A stretch of 64,000 nt of DNA, from NCBI GenBank assembly GCA_963771545.1, contig CAVYTX010000002.1, positions 1,178,001 through 1,242,000 on the forward strand. Reading direction: 5' to 3'. Positions 1 through 9,521 of this stretch are shown here, piece after piece. The position numbers were made by a program, and so were the translations under genes. Below the pieces are notes generated by a model that was not told the origin of the DNA, did not search any database, and worked only from the letters and a program-made list of their open reading frames with translations. Position 1 is the first letter of the stretch, and each line of letters begins with the position of its first letter. The stretch is from CAKZLS01 sp963771545 (GTDB lineage Bacteria > Pseudomonadota > Alphaproteobacteria > Rhodospirillales > Defluviicoccaceae).

Positions 1-1
1 C

Positions 2-400
2 GGCGCCCTTGTGCGGTCGGTGGACGATATGCTGGCCAATTTGAAGACGGCGCGCGAGCAGGTGATCGACAACCGCGGATTCGGCCGCTTCACCGGACGC
101 GAGCCCGAGCCCCGCCCCGTCCGGAACCTCGGTCACATTCCGGGCAGCCTGAACATTCCTTTTACCGACTTCATCGACACGGAGCGACAGGGCGCGTGGC
201 GGTCCGCGGACGAGATCGCCGAAGCGTTCGAGCAGGCCGGCGTGGATCTGAACCGACCCCTGGTGTCCAGTTGCGGATCCGGCGTCACCGCGTGCGCGAC
301 CGCGTTCGCCGCGTTTTTGCTCGGCAAGGAAGACGTGGCCGTTTACGACGGATCCTGGGCCGAGTGGGGTAACCGCGATGACACGCCGGTGGAACGGTAA
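2..400 (+). CDS. 3-mercaptopyruvate sulfurtransferase, C-terminal part (5' end outside window)
   Basis: This reading frame is open from the window edge, so the gene is partial and only its last 130 or so residues are present. They match the C-terminal catalytic rhodanese domain of thiosulfate/3-mercaptopyruvate sulfurtransferases. The persulfide-carrying loop reads SCGSGVTAC, the six-residue CGSGVT form typical of mercaptopyruvate enzymes. An upstream stretch (GHIPGSLNIPF) is the usual rhodanese signature. The enzyme moves sulfane sulfur to thiols or cyanide in the cytoplasm. It lies 26 bases before the cystathionine beta-lyase gene on the same strand, so a small sulfur-amino-acid operon is likely. 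Confidence 0.85.
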   Translation, partial: GALVRSVDDMLANLKTAREQVIDNRGFGRFTGREPEPRPVRNLGHIPGSLNIPFTDFIDTERQGAWRSADEIAEAFEQAGVDLNRPLVSSCGSGVTACATAFAAFLLGKEDVAVYDGSWAEWGNRDDTPVER

Positions 401-426
401 CATTCGAATGAAACGATGAAGCGCTC

Positions 427-1587
427 ATGAAAAAAGACACCCGGCTCACCCATGCTGGCCTCGATCCACACGCCAACCATGGCGTGGTCAATCCCCCCGT
501 CTATCACGCGTCGACCATCGTCCATCCGACCGTCGAGGCGCTGGAACATGCCGACCGAACGCCGTTCGAAGGCACCCGCTACGGCCGCCGGGGAACACCC
601 ACGACCTTTGCGCTGGAACAGGCGGTCGCGGTCCTGGAAGGCGGTTATCGGAGCATCGCGGTGCCTTCGGGCCTGGCGGCGATCACCACGGCGTTGATGG
701 CGTTTCTAAAAAGCGGCGACCACCTGCTCATGGTCGACACCACCTACCAGCCCACTCGCCGGTTTTGCGACTTAGTGCTGAAGGGTTTCGGCGTGGAAAC
801 CACCTACTACGATCCGATGGCGGACATCGGTCCTCTCCTCCGGCCCCATACCAAGGTGGTCTTTCTCGAATCCCCGGGCTCGCTGACGTTCGAGATCCAG
901 GATGTTCCCGCCGCCGCCGCCGCCGCCCGCGCGGCGGGCGCCGTGTCCATTATCGACAACACTTGGAGCGCCGGCCTCAATTTCCCACCGTTCGCACACG
1001 GCATCGATATCTCCGTTCAGGCGGCGACCAAGTACATTGTCGGGCATTCAGACGTCATGCTCGGTCTGATCACCACCAGCGAAGACACCTTTGTCCGCGC
1101 GAAACGCGCGGCGTCGCTGCTCGGCACATCGGCCGGCCCGGACGACTGCTATTTCGCGCTCCGGGGACTTCGGACATTGAGCGTCCGGCTTGCGCGCCAC
1201 CAGGAGACGGCTCTCGCCATCGCGAAGTGGCTCGAACGCCGTCCCGAGGTGGCCCGCGTGCTGCATCCGGCGCTCCCGGGCTTCCCCGGTCATGAGGTTT
1301 GGAAGCGCGATTTCAGCGGGAGCAACGGTCTGCTTTCCATCGTGCTGCAGGACTATCCGAAAGGGGCCGTGACCGCCATGTTGGATGGAATGGAGCTCTT
1401 CGCCATGGGCTATAGCTGGGGTGGTTACGAAAGCCTTATTATTCCCTTCGATCCCGCCGCCGCGCGGTCGGCCACCTCTTGGCCCCATGGCGGTCCGTGC
1501 CTGCGGCTGCATTGCGGACTGGAAGATGCCGCGGATCTCATTGAGGATCTGGAGAAGGGCTTTGAGCGTTTGAACGCGACGAGGTAG
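427..1587 (+). CDS. metC: Cystathionine beta-lyase (PLP-dependent)
   Basis: The 386-residue product is full length for the Cys/Met-metabolism PLP enzyme family. The N-terminus (TRLTHAGLDPHANHGVVNPP) and the RYGRRGTPT motif are characteristic of alphaproteobacterial cystathionine beta-lyases. The PLP lysine is Lys202 in ATKYIVGHSD. Tyr and Gly residues around GYSWGGYESL near the C-terminus fit the active-site lid. It splits cystathionine into homocysteine, pyruvate and ammonia. Cystathionine gamma-lyase or synthase are relatives, but the GYSWGGYESL segment favours MetC. It follows a sulfurtransferase gene closely. Confidence 0.88.
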   Translation: MKKDTRLTHAGLDPHANHGVVNPPVYHASTIVHPTVEALEHADRTPFEGTRYGRRGTPTTFALEQAVAVLEGGYRSIAVPSGLAAITTALMAFLKSGDHLLMVDTTYQPTRRFCDLVLKGFGVETTYYDPMADIGPLLRPHTKVVFLESPGSLTFEIQDVPAAAAAARAAGAVSIIDNTWSAGLNFPPFAHGIDISVQAATKYIVGHSDVMLGLITTSEDTFVRAKRAASLLGTSAGPDDCYFALRGLRTLSVRLARHQETALAIAKWLERRPEVARVLHPALPGFPGHEVWKRDFSGSNGLLSIVLQDYPKGAVTAMLDGMELFAMGYSWGGYESLIIPFDPAAARSATSWPHGGPCLRLHCGLEDAADLIEDLEKGFERLNATR

Positions 1588-1622
1588 GAAGCAACCGGCG
1601 GATTGGCCGATCGCCGAATATT

Positions 1623-2033
1623 CTACTCTTTCAGCAACCGCATTCGATCCGCCATGACCTCATGCAGAACGGTGTAGGCGCGGCCATCCAGGTCTAGGAA
1701 ACTCACGGCCAATCCGCGGTTCGCATTGTCCATCCGAACCACCCGCGCGCGCACCGCGACCTTGGTCATCTCGCCACCGGCCTTGCCGACGGAGTCGATG
1801 GACAATAGCGCCCCCGGGGTCAGCGGCCCTCGATACTCCTCGAGAATGAACCCCCCCAGACTCCAATTCGCCGCCGTATGGATGGCCCCCTTGAACGCAA
1901 CGGCGAGGCTCGCATCGGAAATTCTCTCGCGAAGCCGCCTTTCCTCGGTGATGAAGCGCTTCGAAGGCGCTCGATCATCCCTCTTTTCCTCCAACCAAGA
2001 CCGCTGTTGCGTTTGCGCCTGCCGGGCAATCAT
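1623..2033 (-). CDS. PilZ-domain protein
   Basis: The 136-residue protein has a charged N-terminal segment of about 45 residues. A beta-rich PilZ-like domain follows, with the NWSLGGFIL motif (the [D/N]xSxxG element) and a C-terminal helix. PilZ domains bind cyclic di-GMP. The arginine-rich RxxxR element that normally precedes the domain is not clear here; RRLRER at about residues 32-37 is the closest candidate, so ligand binding is uncertain. It is convergent with metC and divergent from modA. A large diguanylate cyclase/phosphodiesterase gene lies 3 kb away. Confidence 0.65.
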   Translation of the reverse strand: MIARQAQTQQRSWLEEKRDDRAPSKRFITEERRLRERISDASLAVAFKGAIHTAANWSLGGFILEEYRGPLTPGALLSIDSVGKAGGEMTKVAVRARVVRMDNANRGLAVSFLDLDGRAYTVLHEVMADRMRLLKE

Positions 2034-2095
2034 TCCACGCTCTCACACATTCAATGAACCAAGCCTAAGTTTCCCGCGCCTGGAGAATCTGATAT

Positions 2096-2119
2096 CGTTA
2101 TATTTCAAAAGTATAACCA
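2096..2119. promoter_or_regulatory. ModE-like operator upstream of modA
   Basis: The half-sites CGTTATAT and TATAACCA are separated by 8 bases, in an A+T-rich patch 25-48 bases before modA. This matches the spacing and left half of the known ModE site of E. coli modABC. The right half is imperfect (ACC in place of ACG). Molybdate-loaded ModE would repress the operon here. No modE gene is present in the window. Confidence 0.6.
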
Positions 2120-2143
2120 CTTTCTTAATAGTGCGATCACCAA

Positions 2144-2956
2144 ATGAGAAAACGCCGTCGCGTGCGTCTTTGGCTATGCCGTCGGATTGTGACCGCCGCG
2201 ACCGTCGCCGCCTCTCTTTCGCTGGCCGCGATTACCGGAAGTGCACGCGCGGAGGTTCTGGTGTTTGCCGCATCCAGTACAATCGGAGCCATCGGAGACC
2301 TTGCCCAAACGTACTCGGCGCGCGACCTTGGCGATGTCCGCGTGGCTTTCGCCGGCAGTTCGGCTCTCGCCCGCCAGATCGCCGCGGGCGCGCCGGCCGA
2401 CATTTACATTTCAGCCAATTCCCAGTGGATGGACTATCTCGCGACGAGCAACGCGCTGGAGCTGGGCACCCGGCGGGACCTTGTTGGCAATCGATTGGTT
2501 GTCATCGCTCCGAGCGCCGGCCCCATGGACGTCCGGCTGGAGGCGGATTTCCCGCTGGTTCAAGCGATGAACGGCAAGCCCCTCGCCATGGGCGACCCCG
2601 ATCATGTTCCCGCCGGCATGTACGCGAAGGCCGCGTTGAAGAAGCTGGGTCTTTGGGAGGCGCTCGCGGCCCATATCGCGCCGATGCATAACGTTCGCGC
2701 CGCGCTGGTCCTTGTGGAGCGGGGAGAGGCAGCGGCCGGCGTCGTCTATGCCACCGACGCCGCCGCGTCGACGCGAGTCTCGGTGGTCGCGGCATTTCCA
2801 TCCGACAGCCATCCACCCATCGTCTACCCCGTGGCCATTGTCGCAGGTCACGACCGGCCGGAGGTCCGGCGGTTTTTCGCCTTCCTGACCTCGGCCGAGG
2901 CCATGTGCGTTTTTAAGGGGCACGGATTCAGCGGGCTTCCTCTGGCGGACCGGTAG
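2144..2956 (+). CDS. modA: Molybdate ABC transporter, periplasmic binding protein ModA
   Basis: The protein has 270 residues, normal for ModA. An Arg-rich start and hydrophobic segment ending in an Ala-x-Ala-like site (SARAEV) form a signal peptide of about 31 residues. The mature part begins VLVFAASSTIGAI, with the Ser residues that bind the oxyanion. Later segments FAGSSALARQIAAGAPADI and ERGEAAAGVVYATDA are typical of the family. It delivers molybdate (or tungstate) to ModB. modB starts 18 bases downstream. ModA homologues can bind tungstate as well, but TupA further on is the dedicated tungstate protein. Confidence 0.92.
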   Translation: MRKRRRVRLWLCRRIVTAATVAASLSLAAITGSARAEVLVFAASSTIGAIGDLAQTYSARDLGDVRVAFAGSSALARQIAAGAPADIYISANSQWMDYLATSNALELGTRRDLVGNRLVVIAPSAGPMDVRLEADFPLVQAMNGKPLAMGDPDHVPAGMYAKAALKKLGLWEALAAHIAPMHNVRAALVLVERGEAAAGVVYATDAAASTRVSVVAAFPSDSHPPIVYPVAIVAGHDRPEVRRFFAFLTSAEAMCVFKGHGFSGLPLADR

Positions 2957-2974
2957 GCGCGCGGAGTTTTTCAC

Positions 2975-3667
2975 ATGTGGAGCCTGACGGAACTGGAATT
3001 CGAAGCCATCGCCCTCAGCCTTCGCGTCGCCACCACCGCCGTGATCGCAAGCCTGCCCTTCGGCATCCTCGTTGCCTGGTTGCTCGCGCGGCGCCGATTT
3101 CCCGGCAAGGCCCTATTGAATGGTCTCGTACACTTGCCGCTGATCCTTCCTCCAGTCGTCGTCGGCTATCTGCTTTTGGTGGTTCTCGGGCGCAATGGTC
3201 CGTTGGGCTCGTGGCTGTTCGAAATCTTCGGGATCACGATCGCTTTCACTTGGAAGGGCGCCGCGGTCGCGTCGGCGGTCATGGCGTTTCCGCTGATGGT
3301 TCGCGCCATTCGGCTCTCCATGGAGTCCATCGATCCCCGCATGGAGCAGGCCGCCTGGACCCTCGGGGCCTCGCCCCCTTGGGTATTCGCGACCATAACC
3401 CTGCCGCTGGCGCTTCCCGGCATTCTGACGGGCGTCATTCTGGGGTTCGCGCGGAGCCTTGGCGAATTCGGCGCCACGATCACCTTCGTGTCGAACATCC
3501 CGGGCCAGACCCGAACGCTGCCGCTGGCGCTGTTCTCGCTCGTCAATACGCCGGGCGGGGAACAGGGCGCGCAGCGCCTTGTCGTCATCTCGATCGTTCT
3601 GGCCATGCTGGCTCTGGTGGCGTCCGAGGTGCTCGCTCGGCGTATTTCGGCCCGGTTAAGGGGCTGA
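2975..3667 (+). CDS. modB: Molybdate ABC transporter permease ModB
   Basis: The 230-residue inner-membrane protein has about five transmembrane helices. The BPD_transp_1 EAA loop is visible at ESIDPRMEQAAWTLGASPPW, which contacts the ATPase. FARSLGEFGATITFVSNIPG is a strong ModB signature. The gene sits between modA and modC with 18- and 4-base gaps, consistent with one transcript. It forms the homodimeric channel of the molybdate importer. Confidence 0.93.
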   Translation: MWSLTELEFEAIALSLRVATTAVIASLPFGILVAWLLARRRFPGKALLNGLVHLPLILPPVVVGYLLLVVLGRNGPLGSWLFEIFGITIAFTWKGAAVASAVMAFPLMVRAIRLSMESIDPRMEQAAWTLGASPPWVFATITLPLALPGILTGVILGFARSLGEFGATITFVSNIPGQTRTLPLALFSLVNTPGGEQGAQRLVVISIVLAMLALVASEVLARRISARLRG

Positions 3668-3671
3668 TACA

Positions 3672-4772
3672 ATGAATGCGCCATCCGTCCTCGATGTCGA
3701 CGTTAGCGCGCGGTTGGGCTCTTTCCGGCTGAACGCGGACTTTACATCGGGTCCGGGACTGACGGCGATTTTTGGTCCGTCCGGCGCTGGCAAGACGTCG
3801 CTGATCAATGTCCTGGCGGGTCTCGTTCGACCCGAAAGGGGCCGTATCGCGGTCGACGGCAAAATCCTTTTCGACTCTTCGGAGAGCATTAATTTGCCGC
3901 CGCACCAACGGCGCCTCGGCTATGTGTTTCAAGACAGCCGATTGTTTCCTCACCTGAGCGTCCGGTCGAACCTGACGTACGGCATGCGATGGGCGCCGAA
4001 ACTAGACCGCCACACGGACTTCGATCACATCGTTCAACTGCTCAATCTGGATACGCTTTTGGCCCGGCGGCCGAGAACACTGTCCGGCGGAGAAAAGCAA
4101 AGGGTCGCCATCGGGCGCGCGCTACTGGCCAGTCCAAGGCTGCTCCTCATGGATGAGCCCCTGGCGTCTCTCGATGGCGCTCAAAAAGCCGAAATTCTTC
4201 CTTATATCGAACGGCTGCGGGATCAACCGAAGTTACCCATTGCCTTTGTCAGCCACAGCGTCGAGGACGTGATCCGTCTCGCCGATACCCTGGTGCTCCT
4301 TTCCGATGGCAATACCGTGGAATGCGGATCCGTCGAGGACGTCATGAGCCGCATCGACCTGCCCGAGGCCGCCCATCTCTACGAAGCAGGGGCCGCTGTT
4401 CGCGTCGTCGTCGACGGTCACGACGAAGTGTTCCAGTTAACCCGGCTATCCTTCGCCGGCGGGACACTGTTGGTGCCGCGGCTCCGCGTGCCCGCTGGCG
4501 CCCGGCTGAGGGTTCGCATTCGCGCCCGCGACGTCGCTTTGAGTCTCGTTCGCCCCGAGGCCACAAGTGTCCTCAACGTCCTGGAGGGATGCATCGTCGA
4601 GGTCGGTGATGTCAGCGGATCCCAGGTGGATGTTCTCGTCGACGTCGGATGTCCGATGATCGCGCGCATCACTCGAAAATCCTTTCATGACCTCGGCCTT
4701 AAGCCAAACCAACCGGTTTTTGCCCTGGTGAAGGCCGTGGCCGTTGATCGATCGAACGCCGGCCTCGGCTGA
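3672..4772 (+). CDS. modC: Molybdate ABC transporter ATP-binding protein ModC
   Basis: The 366-residue protein has an N-terminal ABC domain and a C-terminal molybdate-binding (Mop/TOBE) domain of about 70 residues. Walker A is FGPSGAGKTS, the signature is LSGGEKQRVAIGRALL, Walker B is LLLMDEPLASLD, and the switch His is in VSHSVEDV. The Mop domain near the end (VLNVLEGCIVEVGDVSGSQ) lets ModC sense intracellular molybdate and shut transport down. It closes the modABC operon. Confidence 0.93.
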   Translation: MNAPSVLDVDVSARLGSFRLNADFTSGPGLTAIFGPSGAGKTSLINVLAGLVRPERGRIAVDGKILFDSSESINLPPHQRRLGYVFQDSRLFPHLSVRSNLTYGMRWAPKLDRHTDFDHIVQLLNLDTLLARRPRTLSGGEKQRVAIGRALLASPRLLLMDEPLASLDGAQKAEILPYIERLRDQPKLPIAFVSHSVEDVIRLADTLVLLSDGNTVECGSVEDVMSRIDLPEAAHLYEAGAAVRVVVDGHDEVFQLTRLSFAGGTLLVPRLRVPAGARLRVRIRARDVALSLVRPEATSVLNVLEGCIVEVGDVSGSQVDVLVDVGCPMIARITRKSFHDLGLKPNQPVFALVKAVAVDRSNAGLG

Positions 4773-4981
4773 GAAACAAACCTGCGGTCGGGATCACCGC
4801 CGTCCCCGGCAAAAAACATTTCCTAAAGCGCGTCACTTTGCTTACAACGCTAAATCTACCTCATCTGGGGGCGATTAGGGATTGGGGGATACACCTTGGC
4901 GACCCAAGCGGTTCGTTTCTTGGACGGTTCAGCCATGCGCCATGCATCAATCGAAATCTCGCGGTGAATCCGGGGAAGCTG

Positions 4982-7900
4982 ATGTTCGATGTTCCTGACC
5001 CGGCCGCAAGAACGATGAAAGATTCAAGCCTCGATACGGTTTCTCCCGTGATTTTCGAAGCGCTCAATCGTGCCGGCCAAGGCATCGGTGTGTTCGACGC
5101 CAAACTACGGCTGATCTTGTTCAACGACGCCTTTGTCGAGTTCCTGGAATTACCCGCCGGCAGGGTTCACGCCGGAGTACCCCTTCAAGGCCTGACGCCG
5201 TCGAACACGGCGCCCGAGGCGCGCGGCCTTCAGGATTTCAAAAAACTCGTCGAGACGTGCGCCAATGGCGCCGAGCGACATCGTGAAAATCGCCTTGAGC
5301 GGACCCTGGCCGATGGCAGGTTCATAGAAACTTGCTGCCATGCCCTGCGCGGCGGCGGCGTCGTTACCACTCACACCGACGTCACCGAACGGAAACGCGC
5401 GGAGAGCCGGCTCAAAGACGCCGTTCAAAGCCTCGCCGAGGGGTTCATGCTGTGGGACGCCGAAGACCGGTTGGTCACCTTCAACGATAAAATTCGAGAG
5501 TTTTATCCTGGCATGGCGGATATTCTCGTCCCCGGCAGACGATTCGAGGACAACGTTCGCGAAAGCGTTCGTCGTGGCGTGATCGTCATCCCCCCGGGTG
5601 TCGATATCGAAACCTGGATCCGCGATCGAATCGAACTCCATCGCGAACCGGCTGGCCCCATCGAACGCCGCACCAGCCACGGCCGATGGCTGCGTATTGT
5701 GGAGCACAAGACGGTGGAAGGCGGCATCGTCGGCGTTGTCGTGGACGTTACCGACCTCAAGACCATTCAGGAAACCCTCCGTGAGCGTGAACTGCGCTTC
5801 AATGTGGCGGTCAGCGGGACCAAGGACGGTCTTTGGGACTGGGATCTGGTCCGCGACAGGATTTGGTTTTCGCCCGTATGGCGAGAGATTATCGGCTTCA
5901 ACGAGTCCGATATGAAAACCTATCGATGGTCCGACCATGTGCATCCAGTGGATCTCCCGGGCGCCCGACGGAGCATTTCGGCACATTTCGAGGGAAACGC
6001 CGAGTTTTGCCAGACCGTCTTTCGCTACCGGCACAAGGACGGTCGATGGCTGTGGATCGAAGCGCGAGGAGCCTGCATTCGCGACGACGAGGGAAACCCG
6101 GTTCGATTCACCGGCAGAATGACCGACATCTCGGGAAGAATGCGCGCCGAGGATGCCTTGCGCAGGAGCCAAATCAGCTTGGCCAATGCTCAACGCATCG
6201 CCCGTCTTGGAAACTGGGACCTGGACGTGGGCAGAAACGCCTTCACATGGTCCGATGAGATTTATCGGATCTTTGGACTGGTGCCACAATCGTTTCCCGC
6301 CACTTACGACGATTTCCTCGATATCGTCCACGCGGACGACCGCGACAGGGTGCGCTCGGCGGTCGACGCGGCCCTCTATCAAGACGCGGAGTACGATTTC
6401 GAGCACCGGATTATCCGGCCGGACGGTTCGATCAGAATTGTGCGCCAGAAGGGAGAAGTCACCTTTAATGACGCCGGCACGCCGCTGAGAATGACCGGCA
6501 CGGTTCAGGATTTAACCGAGCGAAAGCGCGCCGAACGGACCCTTCAGGAGTTCGAGGAACGCTTCAGGCATGCGTTTCAGACAAGCCCCGACGCGGTGAC
6601 CATCAGCCGGCTGAAGGATGGCCTCTATGTGGACGTGAACGATGGCGTCACGACCCTCTCGGGTTATCTGAGGGAAGAAGTCCTCGGCAAGAAGGTCGCC
6701 AAGGTCGGTATCTGGGCCGACCCGAAAGAGCGCAAGCGTCTTGTCGCGCGGCTTCGAAAAGAGCGCCAGGTCCGGAACATGGAGATCCAGGTCCGTCACC
6801 GGGACGGCCGGGTTCTGACGGGGATGCTGTCCGCCAGCACCTTCGAGCTGGATGGCGAGCCCCACATGCTGTCCATCGTCAGGGATGTCACCGAACTGAA
6901 GAAAGCCGAGGAAGAACTGCGCAAACTGTGGCGGGCGGTCGAGCAAGGCCCGGCCGGGGTCATCATAACGAACACGGACGGAGTCATCGAATACGTCAAC
7001 CCGAAATTCACCGAGATAACGGGCTACGCGCGAAATGAAGTTGTGGGAGGCAATCCCCGGCTCCTCAAGTCAGGTGAAACGACCCGCGAGAATTACCGAA
7101 AGCTTTGGTCAACCATTATGCGCGGCCGGGAATGGCGCGGGGAACTCCGCAACCAGCGCAAGGACGGCACTCTCTATTGGGCCAGTGCTTCCATTTCGCC
7201 GGTCAAGGACGGCCGCGGTAAGGTCACGCATTTCATTGGAATACAGGCGGACATCACGGTTCAGAAGCAGGCCGAGGAGCGGCTTCGCGCCAGCGAAGAG
7301 CGGTTTCGGTGCTTGGTGGAAAGCTCCGTTTTGGGCATCGTGATCGAGGACGAGGGGTTGCCGCTGTTCGCCAATCAGACGTACGCCGACATCTTCGGTT
7401 ATGACTCTCCCGAGGAGATCCTCGCTCTGGGTTGTCTCGACCCCCTGTATACGCCAACCGATCTCATGCGGGTCAAACGATACAGAACAGCGCGGCTGCG
7501 AGGACAGAACACGCCACAAGAACATGAGTTCCAGGGCGTGAGAAAAGATGGTTCGCTGATCTGGATCCGAACACAGTTGAACCTCGTACCCTGGGACGGT
7601 CAATCCGTGATCCAGTCCACGGTGGTCGATATTACGCTTCGGAAAATCTACGAAGAACGTCTGCATTATCAGGCGAACTTCGACCCCCTCACCGACCTGC
7701 CCAATAGGACGCTTGCGCTTGATCGGCTCAATGGCGCCGTCGCGCGCGCACGGCGCAATTTCCGCAAGGTGGGGATCCTGTTCATCGATCTGGACCACTT
7801 CAAGAAAATCAACGACACCATGGGTCACGCGCTTGGCGATCAGCTGCTGAGACAGGCGGCTCAGCGTCTCAAGTCATGCGTGCGCGAAGAGGACACGGTG

Positions 7901-8971
7901 GCGCGTTTGGGCGGCGACGAGTTCACCGTCATCATGGCGGACGTCAAGACGAGCAAGGACGCCGAAGGGGTTGCCCGCAAAATCCTGACCGCGTTTGGCC
8001 GGACCTTTGTTCTCGATGGCAAGGAAGCGTTCGTGAGCACGAGTGTCGGCATAACGCTCTGCCCGGACGACGGCGGCGACGCGGAATTGCTCCTGCGAAA
8101 CGCCGACGCCGCCATGTACCAAGCCAAGGAGCAAGGGCGCAATACGCTCAGGTTTTTCACGCCCCAGCTCAATGAGCGTGCTATCGAGCGGATTCATATG
8201 GAGTCGCGGTTGCGGCGAGCTCTCGATCGCAAGCAGTTCGCTCTGCACTATCAGCCCTTGATCGAAATCCGCTCTGGCCGGCTGATCGGCGCGGAGGCCC
8301 TGCTCCGCTGGCAAGAACCAAGCATGGAGGCCGCTAAACCCGAGCAGTTTGTTCGCTTGGCCGAAGAGACCGGGCTGATTGTCCCCATCGGCGAATGGGT
8401 ACTGCATACGGCGTGCAAACAGGCACGGCTTTGGAAATCCGGGGGGTTGGGGGACCTGCGAGTGTCCGTGAACGTGTCCAGTCGCCAATTCAAGGGCAAG
8501 TCACTGGTCGATGCCGTCACCCATGCCCTCAAACGCAATCGGCTCACTCCCGACTCGCTGGAACTGGAGATCACGGAGGGTCTGTTGATGGACGATCTTC
8601 CCGAAACGAAAACGGCCATTCGCAAACTCGAAGCCCACGGGGTGCGGTTGGCGGTAGACGATTTCGGAACCGGCTATTCCTCGCTCAGATACCTGAACCG
8701 GTTTCCCCTCGACACCTTGAAAATCGATCGCTCCTTCATCGCCGGCGTGCTCGACGAGGAAGCGCACGCCACGCTTGTCGAGGCCATTATCGCCATGGCC
8801 CACCGCCTTAACTTGAAGGTCATCGCCGAGGGCGTGGAGACCAAGGAACAGCTCGATTTCTTGCGGGCGCGCGGTTGCGATGTGGCGCAAGGTTTCTATT
8901 TCAGCCCAGCACTGCCCCCTGGGGACTTCATGAAGTTTTTCCGGAATTGGAGACCGGCCGGCGCCGTGTAG
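4982..8971 (+). CDS. Multi-PAS diguanylate cyclase/phosphodiesterase (GGDEF-EAL)
   Basis: The protein has about 1329 residues from the ATG at 4982; the frame is open further upstream to a TTG at 4838, so the start is uncertain. Seven successive PAS-type sensor modules occupy about the first 900 residues; the sixth has the ITNTDGVIEYVNPKFTEITG pattern. A GGDEF domain follows with an intact catalytic motif (GGDEF at about residue 977) and FIDLDHFKKINDTMGH. An EAL domain comes last, with EALLRW at about residue 1105 and DDFGTGYSSL. Both catalytic centres look intact, so it could make or degrade cyclic di-GMP. No transmembrane segment is seen, so sensing is probably cytoplasmic (redox, oxygen or ligand). 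Confidence 0.9.
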   Translation: MFDVPDPAARTMKDSSLDTVSPVIFEALNRAGQGIGVFDAKLRLILFNDAFVEFLELPAGRVHAGVPLQGLTPSNTAPEARGLQDFKKLVETCANGAERHRENRLERTLADGRFIETCCHALRGGGVVTTHTDVTERKRAESRLKDAVQSLAEGFMLWDAEDRLVTFNDKIREFYPGMADILVPGRRFEDNVRESVRRGVIVIPPGVDIETWIRDRIELHREPAGPIERRTSHGRWLRIVEHKTVEGGIVGVVVDVTDLKTIQETLRERELRFNVAVSGTKDGLWDWDLVRDRIWFSPVWREIIGFNESDMKTYRWSDHVHPVDLPGARRSISAHFEGNAEFCQTVFRYRHKDGRWLWIEARGACIRDDEGNPVRFTGRMTDISGRMRAEDALRRSQISLANAQRIARLGNWDLDVGRNAFTWSDEIYRIFGLVPQSFPATYDDFLDIVHADDRDRVRSAVDAALYQDAEYDFEHRIIRPDGSIRIVRQKGEVTFNDAGTPLRMTGTVQDLTERKRAERTLQEFEERFRHAFQTSPDAVTISRLKDGLYVDVNDGVTTLSGYLREEVLGKKVAKVGIWADPKERKRLVARLRKERQVRNMEIQVRHRDGRVLTGMLSASTFELDGEPHMLSIVRDVTELKKAEEELRKLWRAVEQGPAGVIITNTDGVIEYVNPKFTEITGYARNEVVGGNPRLLKSGETTRENYRKLWSTIMRGREWRGELRNQRKDGTLYWASASISPVKDGRGKVTHFIGIQADITVQKQAEERLRASEERFRCLVESSVLGIVIEDEGLPLFANQTYADIFGYDSPEEILALGCLDPLYTPTDLMRVKRYRTARLRGQNTPQEHEFQGVRKDGSLIWIRTQLNLVPWDGQSVIQSTVVDITLRKIYEERLHYQANFDPLTDLPNRTLALDRLNGAVARARRNFRKVGILFIDLDHFKKINDTMGHALGDQLLRQAAQRLKSCVREEDTVARLGGDEFTVIMADVKTSKDAEGVARKILTAFGRTFVLDGKEAFVSTSVGITLCPDDGGDAELLLRNADAAMYQAKEQGRNTLRFFTPQLNERAIERIHMESRLRRALDRKQFALHYQPLIEIRSGRLIGAEALLRWQEPSMEAAKPEQFVRLAEETGLIVPIGEWVLHTACKQARLWKSGGLGDLRVSVNVSSRQFKGKSLVDAVTHALKRNRLTPDSLELEITEGLLMDDLPETKTAIRKLEAHGVRLAVDDFGTGYSSLRYLNRFPLDTLKIDRSFIAGVLDEEAHATLVEAIIAMAHRLNLKVIAEGVETKEQLDFLRARGCDVAQGFYFSPALPPGDFMKFFRNWRPAGAV

Positions 8972-8975
8972 ATGG

Positions 8976-9521
8976 TTACTCCGTCCCCGTCACGCCGCAA
9001 TGGGAAAGGATAAAATCGGCGATTCCCTGGACGTTGTTGAGGTCGAAGACCGGAACTTCGGGCGCCTCCAAGGGCGCATCGCTGGCGACCGCGACAATAT
9101 AAGGATCGCTCTCGCAAAGCAGAGGTTTCCCCAGCGACGGGCGGTGGACCTCCAGCTTGTCGTGTGTATGCTTTTTGAAACCCTCCACGAGCACCAGATC
9201 GACCGGCGCCATTCGTTCGATTAACTCTTCCGGGGCCGGCTCCGGACCGCCACGCAACTCGTGCATCAGCGTCCAGCGATTTGACGAAAGCAGAACCACT
9301 TCGCTCGCTCCCGCGGCGCGGTGGCGGTAGCTATCCTTCCCCGGACGATCCACATCGAGATTGTGGTGAGCATGTTTGATGGTGGAGACCTTAAGGCCCC
9401 GTCCGATAAACTCCCGCAGCAAGGACTCCAATAGGGTCGTCTTGCCGCTACCACTCCACCCCGCCAAGCCGAACACCTTCATGCCGTTGAACCATTTGCT
9501 TCCTACACTTTCAATGTTCAT
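8976..9521 (-). CDS. mobB: Molybdopterin-guanine dinucleotide biosynthesis protein MobB
   Basis: The 181-residue protein carries a P-loop (LAGWSGSGKTTLLESLLREF) and the conserved TIKHAHHNLDVDRPGKDSYR region. The later motif LVLVEGFKKHTHDKLEVHR is typical of MobB. It is a GTP-binding partner of MobA in attaching GMP to molybdopterin. The start at 9521 overlaps the stop of the preceding gene in an ATGA; an internal ATG at 9482 (MKVFGLAG) is an alternative. It is the last gene of the aldehyde oxidoreductase cluster and converges on the PAS-GGDEF-EAL gene. Confidence 0.9.
   Translation of the reverse strand: MNIESVGSKWFNGMKVFGLAGWSGSGKTTLLESLLREFIGRGLKVSTIKHAHHNLDVDRPGKDSYRHRAAGASEVVLLSSNRWTLMHELRGGPEPAPEELIERMAPVDLVLVEGFKKHTHDKLEVHRPSLGKPLLCESDPYIVAVASDAPLEAPEVPVFDLNNVQGIADFILSHCGVTGTE

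Noticed and set aside
901..945. GCC/GCG run resembling a microsatellite
   Set aside because: It encodes an Ala-rich helix inside metC and is in frame; similar runs are normal in this base composition.
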